A stretch of 64,000 nucleotides of DNA from Lumbricus terrestris (lineage: Eukaryota; Annelida; Clitellata; Crassiclitellata; Lumbricidae), in the NCBI GenBank assembly GCA_949752735.1, contig OX457041.1, positions 27,529,900 through 27,593,899 of the forward strand. The letters are read 5' to 3'. Position numbers and translations under genes: made by a program. Positions 14,249 through 24,800 of this stretch are shown here, one piece after another (position 1 is the stretch's first letter; each line of letters begins with the position of its first letter). A model generated the notes under the pieces. That model saw only the letters and a list, made by a program, of their open reading frames with translations, searched no databases and was not told where the DNA came from.

Positions 14249-15131
14249 ACTAGCTGGGGTACCCGGCGTTGCCCGGGACTTTTAGGACTCGACCGTTCCC
14301 GGCCAATCCCTCCCTCCCTCCCATACTCTCTCCCTCCGTCCCGAAATTTTTTCTTACCTCCACCCTTCCACCCCAACCCCCTCCCCCATCACACATCACC
14401 ACACTCCGACCTTGACCCGTACGCGACTCGTGAAATTCTGGTTTTACCAAAAAATTCCTCCCCCAACCCCACCCCACTCCACCAAACCACACCCCACGGC
14501 ACCCCACCACACTCCGACCTCCATCGGTAAGCTACTCGTGAAATTTTGGTTTTCAGGACAAATTTTCTTCCCCCATCCCCAACCTCCCACCCCCACTCCC
14601 CCACCCCCACCCCACCACACACCACGACACCACACTCCGACCTCCACCGGAACCCCACCCGTGAAATGTTCATTTTCTGGAAACATTTTCTTTCTCCCCC
14701 TCTTTTCCTCTCCACCCCATCCACCCCACACCACCCCTCACCCCGACCCCAATCCCCCAAGCCCTCCCCACCACACCCACGACGCCCCACAACACTCCGA
14801 CCTCCACGGTACGCCACCCGTGAAATTTGAGTTTTCGGAAAAAATTGACTTCTCCCACTCCCCACCCACCCCACACCACACCCCTCCCCCCACAACCGTA
14901 CGTCACCCCACCACACTCCGACCTCCACCGGTAAGCAACCCGTGAAATTTTGGTTTTCGGGACAAATTTTCTTCCCCCATTCCCCCCACCCTCCCAGCTA
15001 CACTCCCCCACCCCACCCCAACGCAACCCCACCCCACCTCTCACCACACCATACGACTCCACACACTCCGACCTCCACCGGTACGCCACCCTTGAAATTT
15101 TGATTTTCGGGGAAATTTTTCTTGCCGACAC
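14249..15131 (+). repeat. Copy 2 of 'ACTAGCTGGGG' family, expanded into a tandem array
   Basis: The conserved head (ACTAGCTGGGGTACCCGGCG) is followed by six repeats. Each starts ACTCCGACCT and runs through a CGTGAAATTTTGGTTTTCGG-type core of about 65 bp. They start near 14,403, 14,510, 14,634, 14,794, 14,915 and 15,066. The cores are conserved, while the C/A-rich spacers vary, giving spacings of about 107-160 bp. Open frames on both strands are by-products of strand asymmetry. Confidence 0.85.
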
Positions 15132-15508
15132 CTCCCCTATGATTCTGTGGGGGTTGTGCCCACAGTTTTTCTGAACAGGAATAAGGTCAAATTAACTTCA
15201 ATTTGACTCTGTGCGAGCCTCTCAAAACTGCGGGCCCGGGTGCTGCAGCAGTGCAGCACCCTTAGCACTCATCTTAATGCGGGCCTCTCGATGCTCTCGT
15301 CACTGGTAAGGCGTCATATGACATCACAGTCTGCAAACACCGACACTTGAAACTTGAAGGACAGAATATTAACTGAGCCATTGTGATAGGCTTATAGAAC
15401 AAGAGAATCTCATTTGTGTCTCTATCTGCCACGATCTTTCACTGTCGATCCAGAATTCCTTATCCTATCATTATTTCCTACAATATCGGTCTCTCCATCT
15501 TCCTCACC
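15132..15508. other. Intergenic DNA, no gene seen
   Basis: It includes a short GC-rich palindromic stretch GGTGCTGCAGCAGTGCAGCA near 15,239. No gene recognised. Confidence 0.45.
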
Positions 15509-15775
15509 CCTCTCCCTCTCCCTCTCCCTCTCCCTCTACCTCTCCCTCTCCCCTCCCTCTCCCTCTCCCTCTCCCTCTCCCTCTCCCTCTCCCTCTCCCT
15601 CTCCCTCTCCCTCTCCCTCTCCCTCTCCCTCTCCCCTCCCTCTCCCTCTCACTCTCCCTCTCCCTCTCCCTCTGTCTCTCGCTCTCCATCTCTCTCTCCC
15701 TCTCCCTCTCCTTCTTCCTCTCCCTCTCCCTCTCCCTCTCACTCTCCCTCTCACTCTCCCTCTGTCTCTCGCTCT
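15509..15775. repeat. (CCCTCT)n-type microsatellite
   Basis: About 265 bp of CTCCCT hexamer repeats with occasional interruptions, purely polypyrimidine on this strand. Confidence 0.93.
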
Positions 15776-15929
15776 GTCTCTCTGTATCTCTATCTCCCTG
15801 TCTCGCCCTCCCTCTGTCTCACGCAATGTATCTCTGTCTCTCGCTCTATCTCTCTGTCTCTGTATCGTCCTCAATGCGAATAGAAGTCTCTCAATCTTCG
15901 TGCGCACCAGCATCAACTGCTCTTCATTT

Positions 15930-16400
15930 TCTCCAACGACCATCCGCTCCTCCGGCCCCACAAATCCCACAATGCCTTTCGGTTTTCCTAATTACTGCGA
16001 TGCGATGATAGTGACGCGTCCTTCTACTCCGCCGTCTCAGCTGCCTCTATAGGGATCGACGCGGAGTGCGCCGGTCGTCGGAGTGCAAAGACCTGCTAAA
16101 GACGGCGGAGGCGGCGGCGGCGGCGGCGGCGGGGCGGCGGTGGGCGGCGGTTGTGGCCGTGACGTGCCTGGTCTTGGAAATAATCGAATTGGAGACGAGT
16201 TAGACGCCATCCATCCCACGTCCCATTACACGCGATCATCTCTCTCCTGCGACCCTCCACAAGTATTAGCCCTTTGATCTGAGCGCTTCGAAATGGCGCA
16301 CTTGCCCCTCTTGGTGGCGGGAGGGGGGCGGGGGGGGACGCCCGCCGGTGGTGGTCACTCTCTTCGAAGACGACGACGAGGCTCGTCCGTCGCTCCGACC
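15930..16400. other. GC/CpG-rich segment with (GGC)n
   Basis: This segment is clearly richer in CpG than its AT-rich surroundings. It contains a GGC tract at 16,101-16,150 and CGACGACGACGAGG near 16,368. It could be a CpG-rich promoter or first exon, but I see no start codon with a convincing protein and no TATA box. Left as unassigned. Confidence 0.35.
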
Positions 16401-16476
16401 AACAAACAGGAAAATTCCGACGAACGAATTAAGATTCGGTCATAAGACGTTGATTGTTTGTATATGGGGTTAAGCC

Positions 16477-16650
16477 AGGGTGAGAATTGCCAGGGGGTTG
16501 AGGAGTTCAACCCATATAGTCTTTCTTATGACCGCCATAGTAAAGTCTTCAGTGCATACATGTATACCCAACTTCACATAAATCAGCGTCTGACCCCCAC
16601 CCCCCACCCCCACCTCCCAGATATTTTGCTGAAATTCTCATGCACTGCAT
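16477..16650 (+). repeat. Dispersed repeat family 'CCATAGTAAAGTCTT', copy 1
   Basis: AGGGTGAGAATTGCCAG, then TTCAACCC, TAGTCTTTC and CCATAGTAAAGTCTTC, recur in the same order at 56,511 and 61,410. The family and mechanism are unknown. Confidence 0.7.
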
Positions 16651-18251
16651 GAATGGGTCAAGCAGTTACTCCGTATTGAAAATTGAATAATTTATGCATA
16701 TACCTGTATCTAAGTGTATACATGTATGCTTGTATGTAGGCCTACCTATACACAATGTTCGCATGTAGGCCTAGGCCTATTTTATGAATACATGAATGTG
16801 CGCATGAATCCATGGATTATGCACTTCCGTACGTATACGCACACATGCACGGATGCATGCATGCACGTTTATAAATTTGAATGCATATATGTTTGCATGT
16901 ATGGACGCATTTACGTGTATGTGTTTATAGCCTATGTCTGTAGGTATAGGCGTTGCATGGCGATATGGTTAAATGACGGGATTACATTATATACACGCCA
17001 GGATGCCACGAAATACATGTAGAGTATCCCCAGCATTAATCGTATCCCACAGATGAAAAGAAGTTGAAAAAAGCCACTTCCGCGTGTAGGCCTACTTATT
17101 TTTGCAAATTAACTTCCATCTGCTTTGGTTTGAACAATGGCATAAACAGGTAGGCTATTGTTCATTCCTACTACAGTTAGGCCCTAATTTTGTTTACATT
17201 ATTTATAGAGCACTTTGAACATTTAAAACACTTAAGAACGCTTAGAGTCATTAAATAAATTCGAGTTGCTTGCTCTGAAGTCTGAACATTGTTTAGAACA
17301 CTTAAAACAATTAGAGTCACTTCAAAATTTGATCACAGCATATATATTATTTCAATTATAACCATTTTTCAATAATTGTGATAAAATGGTTTGTCCCCCG
17401 GATAGTCTTAACCGGTATATTCCATACGGGGGGTAGATTAACCCTATAATTCATCCCCCGGATTGCTTTAGGGGGGAGATAGAATATCCCGTTACACTTT
17501 TATTAAAAACCTAGAACGGCATAAATTGGGCAGAGGCGAGGGTCAATTCGGACCAAGCAGGGACCAGAACTATGCTACGAGAGGGGGACGCGTTTCGAGA
17601 GATTAGATAGATGGATCCAGATTTGACGAGGGTCTATGACAGCAGAGGCCGTTGCCCTCGACAGAATTTTTTTGGGCATATTACAGCACTTTTTTCGAGA
17701 GATGAGACTTCATGTCTGACATAATATTATTATACTACATAGCAGAATCGTATACGGTGGCATGCAGCAACAGGTTGCAACGAATTCCAGATCTGTGGGG
17801 TTGGTTCCCTGGCACAGTAGACCGCAGCAGACGACTGCAGGCCTGCAAGCACTGCAGTCTCGTTGCGGGTAAAGCATTAAAGGCATCCAATAAGTGCATG
17901 AACGAATTATTTGTGTAGGATTAAGTATATAATATACGAAAGATTATTTGGATAGATAGTGTGTATATAGCGTTTTTAACTGTGTTACGTGTCTCAGAAT
18001 GGAGTCTCGGCTTATCAATTATGAAGCACATACCGGTACATTAAGTGCAGTATATGGGATTAATATCTTCTGCGTGTGCTCCCAGATTCATAATCATACA
18101 TCTGCTTTTCATGAGAGATTCACCAGAAACTAAAACTCCGAGTTTACCATCATGCAACGTTTATAATTCATTCATCTTTATTTGTATGCAGTGATAGGCC
18201 TATAAAGATCTGTATCAGCTCTTAGGAAATTTTTCATGCGTAATTCTACAA
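16651..18251. other. AT-rich intergenic DNA, no gene seen
   Basis: Several TAGGCCTA palindromes occur (16,738-17,092). A pair of CATCCCCCGGAT/TCCCCCGGATAG motifs lies near 17,395-17,465. No recognisable gene. Confidence 0.5.
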
Positions 18252-18313
18252 GGGTCATCCTAGAAAGGTCATCCGACAAAGGTCATGCTACAAAGGTCAT
18301 GCTACAAAGGTCA
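18252..18313 (+). repeat. 14-bp tandem repeat carrying five AGGTCA-type half-sites
   Basis: (A/G)GGTCA hexamers start at 18,252, 18,266, 18,280, 18,294 and 18,308, exactly 14 bp apart. The first is GGGTCA; the others are AGGTCA. AGGTCA is the nuclear-receptor half-site, but regulatory use is not shown. Confidence 0.75.
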
Positions 18314-18402
18314 TGGTTCTACGACACTGACCTCTGCAGCTCATAAGGCGGAGAGTGTGATTCCGCGTTGCCAACCCTATCGCCACGAAGACGACAAAGA
18401 CG

Positions 18403-18642
18403 GCGATGATTGTGATGATGATGATGATGATGACGATGACGATGATCATGACTGTGATGATGATGATGATGATGACGATGACGATGACGATGACGATGGC
18501 GATGACGATGACGATGATGATGATGATGATGACGATGATGATGATGATGATGATGATGATGAGACGACGATGACGATGGCGATGATGATGATGATGATGA
18601 CGACGACGACGATGGCGACGACGACGACGACGATGACGATGT

Positions 18643-18705
<63 letters not shown>

Positions 18706-18727
18706 CGATGATGATGGTGACGACGGC
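18403..18727. repeat. (GAT/GAC)n microsatellite
   Basis: About 325 bp of GAT with GAC and GGC variants. The poly-Asp, poly-Met and poly-His frames are repeat artefacts. Confidence 0.93.
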
Positions 18728-19412
18728 GAACTGACAAACGTTGGCGTATTTCTAGAGTTTTATGTGCATCACAGATTCATCATGACGCTGACTCTATAGA
18801 AGCCATAATTAAAGGATTGCCTGATTAAGAGGTCACACTGCAGGGCAATAGAAGCATCAGGATAAAGTAATGCGCTTAGAAGTAGGTCATTAGGTCATGG
18901 ACACAAAGCTAAGAATAATATTGAATGTTCTATATATATACACATATGTAGGGCTACATTACATGTATTGCACTGTACCTAAATGCCTAAGTGCATGAAA
19001 ATACTGCACCTTAGGATAATTACAGTCTACAATGCCTTACATCATAAATAATTGTTAATACCGCATGCATTTGCATTCTCACATCACAGAATAAAATATA
19101 GCATTGCATTACTTTTTCACATTAACAACAGAGAAATAATGCATGTTACATTAGTCATCCATATATCTATACATTCAGACAACATGCATATACAACATAG
19201 GCCTATATATATATATGTGACACGTCTTCGCACTTGAAAGCATACAGTAACAGTGTACTATGTACACCTAATTTCATTATAATATATTCATGCATGAATA
19301 GCACATTGTGCTCAGCATAGGATGACATCTGTGAGTATTATATATTATTTATATGTATACCTCGTTAATGAAGTCGGATGAAGTTGTGCGTTCGTAGACG
19401 TGGCATCATTCT
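18728..19412. other. AT-rich intergenic DNA, no gene seen
   Basis: AGGTCA TT AGGTCA (a DR2 arrangement) lies at 18,884-18,897. No gene recognised. Confidence 0.5.
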
Positions 19413-19617
19413 CCGCAGCAGCAGCAGCAGCAGCTGTTGCATCAGCATCAGCAGCAGCAGCAGCAGCAGTATCAGCAGCAGGAAGCACTGTGGAGACTGG
19501 CAACGGGTCCTGCGACAGGCGGCGACGACGACATCGACGATGGGGACGGCTACGGAGCGTGGGAAACAATGCGGATGCCTACACGCGGACGATTGCAAGC
19601 GACAAAGGCGATGCTTC

Positions 19618-19649
<32 letters not shown>

Positions 19650-19652
19650 ACG
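19413..19652. repeat. Inverted CAG / CTG trinucleotide tracts
   Basis: Imperfect CAG repeats (19,418-19,480) and CTG repeats (19,618-19,649) face each other about 140 bp apart. They could pair as a hairpin in one strand or transcript. Open frames span the region in several frames, as expected for trinucleotide repeats. Confidence 0.75.
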
Positions 19653-20071
19653 ATGACAGCGGTGATGATGACGGTGGTGGTAATGATGATTGTGATGCTC
19701 GTGCCATGCGTGCAGTCTGTCCCACTATAATTATATCTACGGGTTTTTGTATATAGGCACCTTTTTGAAAAGATGACTAGCTCTAAAATGTCTTCAGATC
19801 ATTCAATTGGTCCATTGTTATCTGACAATGAAAAGATATGTATTATAATACGCTTAATTATGTGGACATGAATGCGTTACTCTTCCGAAACCTTTTCGGA
19901 AGAGAAACTTTTCTAGTATGCATAAAGCATGGCTTCAACGTGTGTATACAATATTTGACATCTGCAATCGCCAAACATTTCATCAGAAACATAATGCGGT
20001 TGTTGTCAAACATTTTTACAGCTGCAACGTTTGCGCCTGAATGCAGTGAGCAACGGGTTATGGTAAATAAA

Positions 20072-20168
20072 ACGGTGTCGGTTTCATGTCGGTTTCATAT
20101 CGGTTTTATGTCGATTTCATATCGGTTTCATGTCAGTCTCATGTCGGTTTCAAGTCGGTTTCATGTTG
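20072..20168 (+). repeat. 11-bp minisatellite
   Basis: The unit TCGGTTTCATG is repeated about nine times with single-base variants. Confidence 0.85.
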
Positions 20169-20504
20169 GTCTGCAGGTTTTCGGCTTTCTTTGTCTTTTT
20201 CTAATCGGTTCGGTTCCAGTTTCGATTCCGATTCATCGAAATATCGCGATTTTTGAATCGAATAGAATAATAGCATAATTTATAGTTCTTTGGTCTAATG
20301 TGTTTTCTGTGTCCTATAAGTTTATATCACGTCTCTGCTGTTGTCCGGTGTAAACTTTCTCACTGTAACCTACGGTGCTGCATCATTGCAGCAAGATTGC
20401 AGTAGTTGCCTATAATAGCCTACTATAATTTAGAGCATGCATGCATAATAGTAGGCCTAACAGTGATAATGACAATAATTATTAATAATTTACAATGATG
20501 ACAA
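20169..20504. other. Intergenic DNA, no gene seen
   Basis: Nothing recognisable apart from a TAGGCCTA motif near 20,451. Confidence 0.45.
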
Positions 20505-20806
<302 letters not shown>

Positions 20807-23800
20807 GCCTCGTCTGGGATACACGCACTTTCTTACGCACGTGATTTTAATCTAATTTTCGTTGACTTTTGCTGGTTGTCGACCGTTTTCGGTTGTTTTG
20901 GTTTGTTGGAATACCTTCCGTGAGAGTCTGGTTTAATTTTCTATCGAAATTTAGTTGTCATTTGGATGTTTTTGGACTCTGTTTATGATCGGTTCGTCCG
21001 ATTTTCACCTGGCGTACACGCGCCTGTTTGACAGAGGGGAGTGTCTGTTTACGTCCGCCGCGCACACCTGGTCTTATTTAGCCTAACGGCAGGACTACGC
21101 ACATTAGGCATTTTCAGCGTTCAGTTGTTTGGCAGTTTCTCTAAAATTGTTCGTTTTCACTTGTTCTAATTCCGTCCAAGAACCTAGTTGAGTTTTTGAC
21201 ATTCGTTTTTGACATTCGTTGGTAAGTCACAACTCGACTTCCGAGTCGGTTTATTTTCCAGCCATCGCTATTTCTTATGCATTACGGGTTCTGCATGATA
21301 CATTACACTTTCGCAATAATTGGTTGACCTCTGAGTTGATGCTATATTATACTCACAAACAAGAAATGCATTCATTAGGGGCAGATAGACCGCCGCTTAA
21401 CATCGATGTCTCAAACTGAGAAACCCCCGAAGGCCAGGGGCACGTGCAGCCACTGCTTGGCCGCAAGACAGTTACACTCTAGGGGTAGCCTGGTCCATCT
21501 GCATGGCCCCAGGGACAGCCCATGCCCGGGTTCCAATCGTCCTCCATTGGAGAGTCAAAGTGGTGATGGGGCTGCGTTGGATGCGGCAGTCAACGGTGGG
21601 AGCGATGAAACACGTGCGCCCCTCGCCGATTCGACGATTTTGTGCACCCCGTCTGGACCGGACCCTGCTAAAGATTTGGCCGTGGTTATGTCACACCCGC
21701 AGACTCGTGGACCCCTTCTCAAGCACATATGTAAAGGGGCCCGCCCTGCTTGCGCTCAAGCTTTGACGTCGACCTTACAAAACATATGTAAAGCACCACA
21801 GTCCTTAGGGGCGTGGAGGGCCTTACTCGATTTTGCTCCCTCTATCCTCGCCCAACCACCTAGAGCGGGTAAAAGACGGAGCATGACTAAGATCATTAAG
21901 AATCGAACAGAGAGATGGCTATCCGATCCAGAATCACTGAGTGAGGAGCAATGCCCTATCAGCAGTCGTGTGAGCCGTCACAATCAGGAAGAGGTTATGC
22001 TGGCGACTGTTAACGCCAAGTTGGAGGACGGCAACATTAGGGCCGCGGTCCGTATTTTGTGTGAAGGAGCCCAGCCAGCAGTCCCTTGCGAAGAAACACT
22101 CAAACTTCTGCAGGAAAAACACCCTCGGGATCTTTGCCCAGAAGCACTGAGGGGCCTACCTGACCCTGCTTCTGTGGTTGCATGGCAGGTGACGGCGGGG
22201 GAGGTGCTGGAGGCGATCCGTTCTTTTCCGGTGGGATCGGCTGGGGGTCCGGATGGCTTCAGACCAGGCCATTTGCTGGACCTGGTGGGACACAACGGAA
22301 TGTCCCAACCCCTTGTTGACGCTCTGTCAGATTTCACGAACCTTTTACTTCGCGGCGAATGCCCCCCTGAAGTCAGACCAACCTTATTTGGGGGCAATAT
22401 GATTGCACTTAACAAGGAATCCGGGGGATTAAGACCTATAGCTGTTGGCTATGTTTGGAGAAGATTAGCGGCCAAATGCGCAAATAGGTACGCAATATCC
22501 AGACTTCAAACTCATTTTGCACCACTGCAGCTGGGTATCGGCGTCTCGGGCGGCTGTGAGGCGGCGGTCCATGCTACGCAACGGTTTGTCAACGGTATGC
22601 GAGATGACCAAGTGCTGGTGAAACTGGACTTCAGCAACGCTTTTAATTCTTTGAGGCGTGATGTCATGTTAGATACAGTTCATGATATTATCCCTGAAAT
22701 TTACCCGTTTGTTCATCAAGCATACTCGATTCCATCAGTCTTGAAATTTGGTCACTTGCTCTTGTCTTCGCAAGTGGGTCCCCAGCAGGGCGACCCGCTG
22801 GGCCCTCTGCTTTTTAGTCTTCCTTTGCAGCCGGTATTGCATGCGCTTGAATCAGACCTCAAAATAGGATTTCTTGATGATCTAACCCTCGGAGGCGATG
22901 TGGAAAGTGTGGCCCGAGACGTGCAAGCTGTGGCTGGATTGGGTCCTCGGTTGGGCCTTCACCTCAATCCTGCTAAATGTGAGGTCATCTTGCGGGACGC
23001 CACATTGGTATTGGTCCCTCCATTGTCAGACTACGCTAGGGTCGAGGTGAATGAAATGAGCTTACTGGGAGCTCCTCTGTTTCGGGGTAGGGCGCTGGAC
23101 TCTGCCCTGGAGAGTCATTGTGATATGTTCCGTCGAGCTCTGGACAGGTTGCGCTTGTTGCCATCACAGAACGCCTTGATTTTATTGCGTTCATCTTTCG
23201 GCGCCTCAAGACTGAGCTATCTTCTCCGGTGCTCCCCTTGCTTTGACCACCCGGCTCTTGTGACACTGGATGGACTAATGAGATCGGGTCTACAGGGAAT
23301 TGTCAATTGTTCTCTCAATGACCATCAGTGGCTGCAGGCCGCACTTCCCATCAGAGATGGCGGACTCGGTATTCGCAGAGTCGACTCGCTGGCTTCTTCT
23401 GCCTACTTGGCTTCAGCCGCGTCGACTCTCGAGCTTCAAACCGCCATTCTTGCGACCATGGAGACAGCCCCCGATGTGTATGTGGCGGACCTGATGGAGG
23501 CACGTCGAGACACCTTGCCTGCGACGATAGACCCCCTGCCCATCAGACAGAGCTGCTGGGATCGGCCTCTGATCGAGAAAGACAAGTTGGAAGTGAGCAG
23601 GAGCGCCGTCGATTTGGTCAACCAAGCCAGGCTGGTCGCGGTCAGCGGTCCTCATTCAGCCGACTGGCTGACTGCGCTCCCGATTGCCGCGTGTGGCCTC
23701 GCGTTGGATAATGAGGCGGTCCGGGTGGCGGTGGGATTGAGGTTGGGTCTGGACTTGTGCGGTCCTCACACATGCCACTGTGGCGCTGGAGTTGGCCCGG

Positions 23801-24419
23801 AGGGCCACCATGGCTTCGTTTGTAGGAGGGCCTTGGGACGCTCTTTGCGTCACCACGCCATAAACGACATCATCTGGCGCGCCCTCCTCAAAGCAGATAT
23901 TCCGAGCGTCAAGGAACCCGCGGGCCTATTTAGATCTGACGGCAAAAGGCCCGACGGTGCAACCCTAATACCCTGGTCAGAGGGGAAGTACCTGGCATGG
24001 GACGCCACAATTGTGCATACTTGTGCCGCTTCTTACATAACTCCACCGGCCAATCTGGTCGGACCGGCATCAGTGCAGGCGGCCAACCGTAAAACCCTGA
24101 AATATGCAGGTCTTCCCGCTTCTTACATCTTCCAACCAGTGGCCATAGAGACCCTTGGCCCGCTTAATCCATCAGCCTTGGAATTCATCAACGAAATCGG
24201 CAAACGTATTCGTCCATTATTGGCGACAGACGCGAAGCAACTTTTCTTTTCCAGCGCCTGTCTGTCAACATTCAGCGCTATAACTTGGTCGCTTTTAAAG
24301 GAACTTTCTCTTCAAACCCTCAAGACGAGGCCTGACAATTCCGGACTAGTTTTTAAACAATAGTTAGCAATGAAGTCCCTGAGGGATCCTAAATACCTCG
24401 GGGCAAAAAAAAAAAAAAA
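20807..24419 (+). mobile_element. Non-LTR retrotransposon of the restriction-like-endonuclease type, apparently full length
   Basis: About 600 bp of 5' leader, a single 985-codon ORF and a short 3' UTR end in an A-run (24,406-24,419). (TAA)n tracts lie directly on both sides (20,505-20,806 and 24,420-24,537), so the element sits inside a TAA microsatellite. A 5'-truncated relative follows at 24,538-24,690 in the same array. No long terminal repeats are present. The zinc finger, reverse transcriptase, CCHC-like motif and PD...D order is that of R2/R4/NeSL/HERO-type early-branching non-LTR elements. The uninterrupted ORF suggests recent activity. The 5' boundary is inferred from the end of the microsatellite. 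Confidence 0.85.
21406..24363 (+). CDS. Retrotransposon polyprotein: zinc finger, reverse transcriptase, endonuclease-like C terminus
   Basis: The protein has 985 residues and an intact frame. Near the N terminus a C-x2-C motif (C14, C17), H31/H33 and C40 suggest a nucleic-acid-binding zinc finger. The reverse transcriptase shows motif A KLDFSNAFNSL (Asp408), motif B QQGDPLGPLLFSL (about 464-476) and motif C GFLDDL (Asp491-Asp492, a YxDD variant). Downstream, C790-x-C792, H801/H802 and C806 form a CCHC-like motif. RPDG (849-850 PD) and WDAT (Asp866) fit a PD-(D/E)xK endonuclease core, though the usual catalytic Lys is not obvious. By family knowledge it would nick target DNA and reverse-transcribe its own RNA at the nick. 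The ATG at 21,406 is the first in frame after the leader; the true start could differ. Clade assignment (R4/Dong-like is one option) is tentative. Confidence 0.9.
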   Translation: MSQTEKPPKARGTCSHCLAARQLHSRGSLVHLHGPRDSPCPGSNRPPLESQSGDGAALDAAVNGGSDETRAPLADSTILCTPSGPDPAKDLAVVMSHPQTRGPLLKHICKGARPACAQALTSTLQNICKAPQSLGAWRALLDFAPSILAQPPRAGKRRSMTKIIKNRTERWLSDPESLSEEQCPISSRVSRHNQEEVMLATVNAKLEDGNIRAAVRILCEGAQPAVPCEETLKLLQEKHPRDLCPEALRGLPDPASVVAWQVTAGEVLEAIRSFPVGSAGGPDGFRPGHLLDLVGHNGMSQPLVDALSDFTNLLLRGECPPEVRPTLFGGNMIALNKESGGLRPIAVGYVWRRLAAKCANRYAISRLQTHFAPLQLGIGVSGGCEAAVHATQRFVNGMRDDQVLVKLDFSNAFNSLRRDVMLDTVHDIIPEIYPFVHQAYSIPSVLKFGHLLLSSQVGPQQGDPLGPLLFSLPLQPVLHALESDLKIGFLDDLTLGGDVESVARDVQAVAGLGPRLGLHLNPAKCEVILRDATLVLVPPLSDYARVEVNEMSLLGAPLFRGRALDSALESHCDMFRRALDRLRLLPSQNALILLRSSFGASRLSYLLRCSPCFDHPALVTLDGLMRSGLQGIVNCSLNDHQWLQAALPIRDGGLGIRRVDSLASSAYLASAASTLELQTAILATMETAPDVYVADLMEARRDTLPATIDPLPIRQSCWDRPLIEKDKLEVSRSAVDLVNQARLVAVSGPHSADWLTALPIAACGLALDNEAVRVAVGLRLGLDLCGPHTCHCGAGVGPEGHHGFVCRRALGRSLRHHAINDIIWRALLKADIPSVKEPAGLFRSDGKRPDGATLIPWSEGKYLAWDATIVHTCAASYITPPANLVGPASVQAANRKTLKYAGLPASYIFQPVAIETLGPLNPSALEFINEIGKRIRPLLATDAKQLFFSSACLSTFSAITWSLLKELSLQTLKTRPDNSGLVFKQ

Positions 24420-24460
24420 TAGTAATAATAATAATAATAATAGTAATAATAATAATAATA

Positions 24461-24491
<31 letters not shown>

Positions 24492-24493
24492 TT

Positions 24494-24524
<31 letters not shown>

Positions 24525-24537
24525 GTAATAATAATAA
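24420..24537. repeat. (TAA)n microsatellite between the two retrotransposon copies
   Basis: TAA repeats with TAG variants directly follow the A-tail of the first copy and directly precede the truncated copy. Confidence 0.92.
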
Positions 24538-24689
24538 CGTCTGTCCATTGGCATTCAACGCTACAACCTGGTCGCATTCAAAGGTGCTTTTGCCTCATAC
24601 CCTGAAGACGAGGCCTGACCCACCAGACACACATTCTTGAAATAATAGTAGTCCCTAAGTCCCTGGGGGAATGAAGTACCTCAGGGCAA

Positions 24690-24690
<1 letters not shown>
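24538..24690 (+). mobile_element. 5'-truncated second copy of the same retrotransposon family
   Basis: This segment aligns with the last codons and the 3' UTR of the upstream element: CTGTC...TGG...TTCA.CGCTA.AAC.TGGTCGC, AAGACGAGGCCTGAC, then AAGTCCCTG and TACCTC.GGGCAAA. It diverges by many substitutions, so it is a separate insertion rather than a recent duplication. 5' truncation is typical of non-LTR retrotransposition. It is again bounded by TAA repeats. Confidence 0.87.
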
Positions 24691-24752
<62 letters not shown>

Positions 24753-24753
24753 T
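24691..24753. repeat. (TAA)n microsatellite after the second copy
   Basis: About 20 uninterrupted repeats, then degenerate CAA-rich sequence to about 24,800. Confidence 0.92.
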
Positions 24754-24800
24754 ACAACAATAACAATAGCAACCAAAACAATAGCAGCAAAAACAACAAT

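Noticed and set aside
14389..15131. Long open frames on both strands (Gly/Val/Trp-rich and Pro/His/Thr-rich)
   Set aside because: The C-rich tandem array has few stop codons; no start context, domain or splice structure supports a gene.
13748..15290. hAT-like ends (CAGGGCCGCACTAAGG ... TTAATGCGGGCCTC)
   Set aside because: The inverted match is poor and no 8-bp duplication was found.
15414..16052. Ser/Pro/Leu open frames over CTCCCT repeats
   Set aside because: Hexamer repeat artefact, open in several frames.
15930..16400. Protein-coding exon in the CpG-rich segment
   Set aside because: Short frames only, no homology recognised and no clear splice sites; kept as an unassigned GC-rich segment.
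18285..18734. Poly-Asp / poly-His open frames on both strands
   Set aside because: Produced by the GAT/GAC repeat; all frames are open, as expected for a stop-free trinucleotide repeat.
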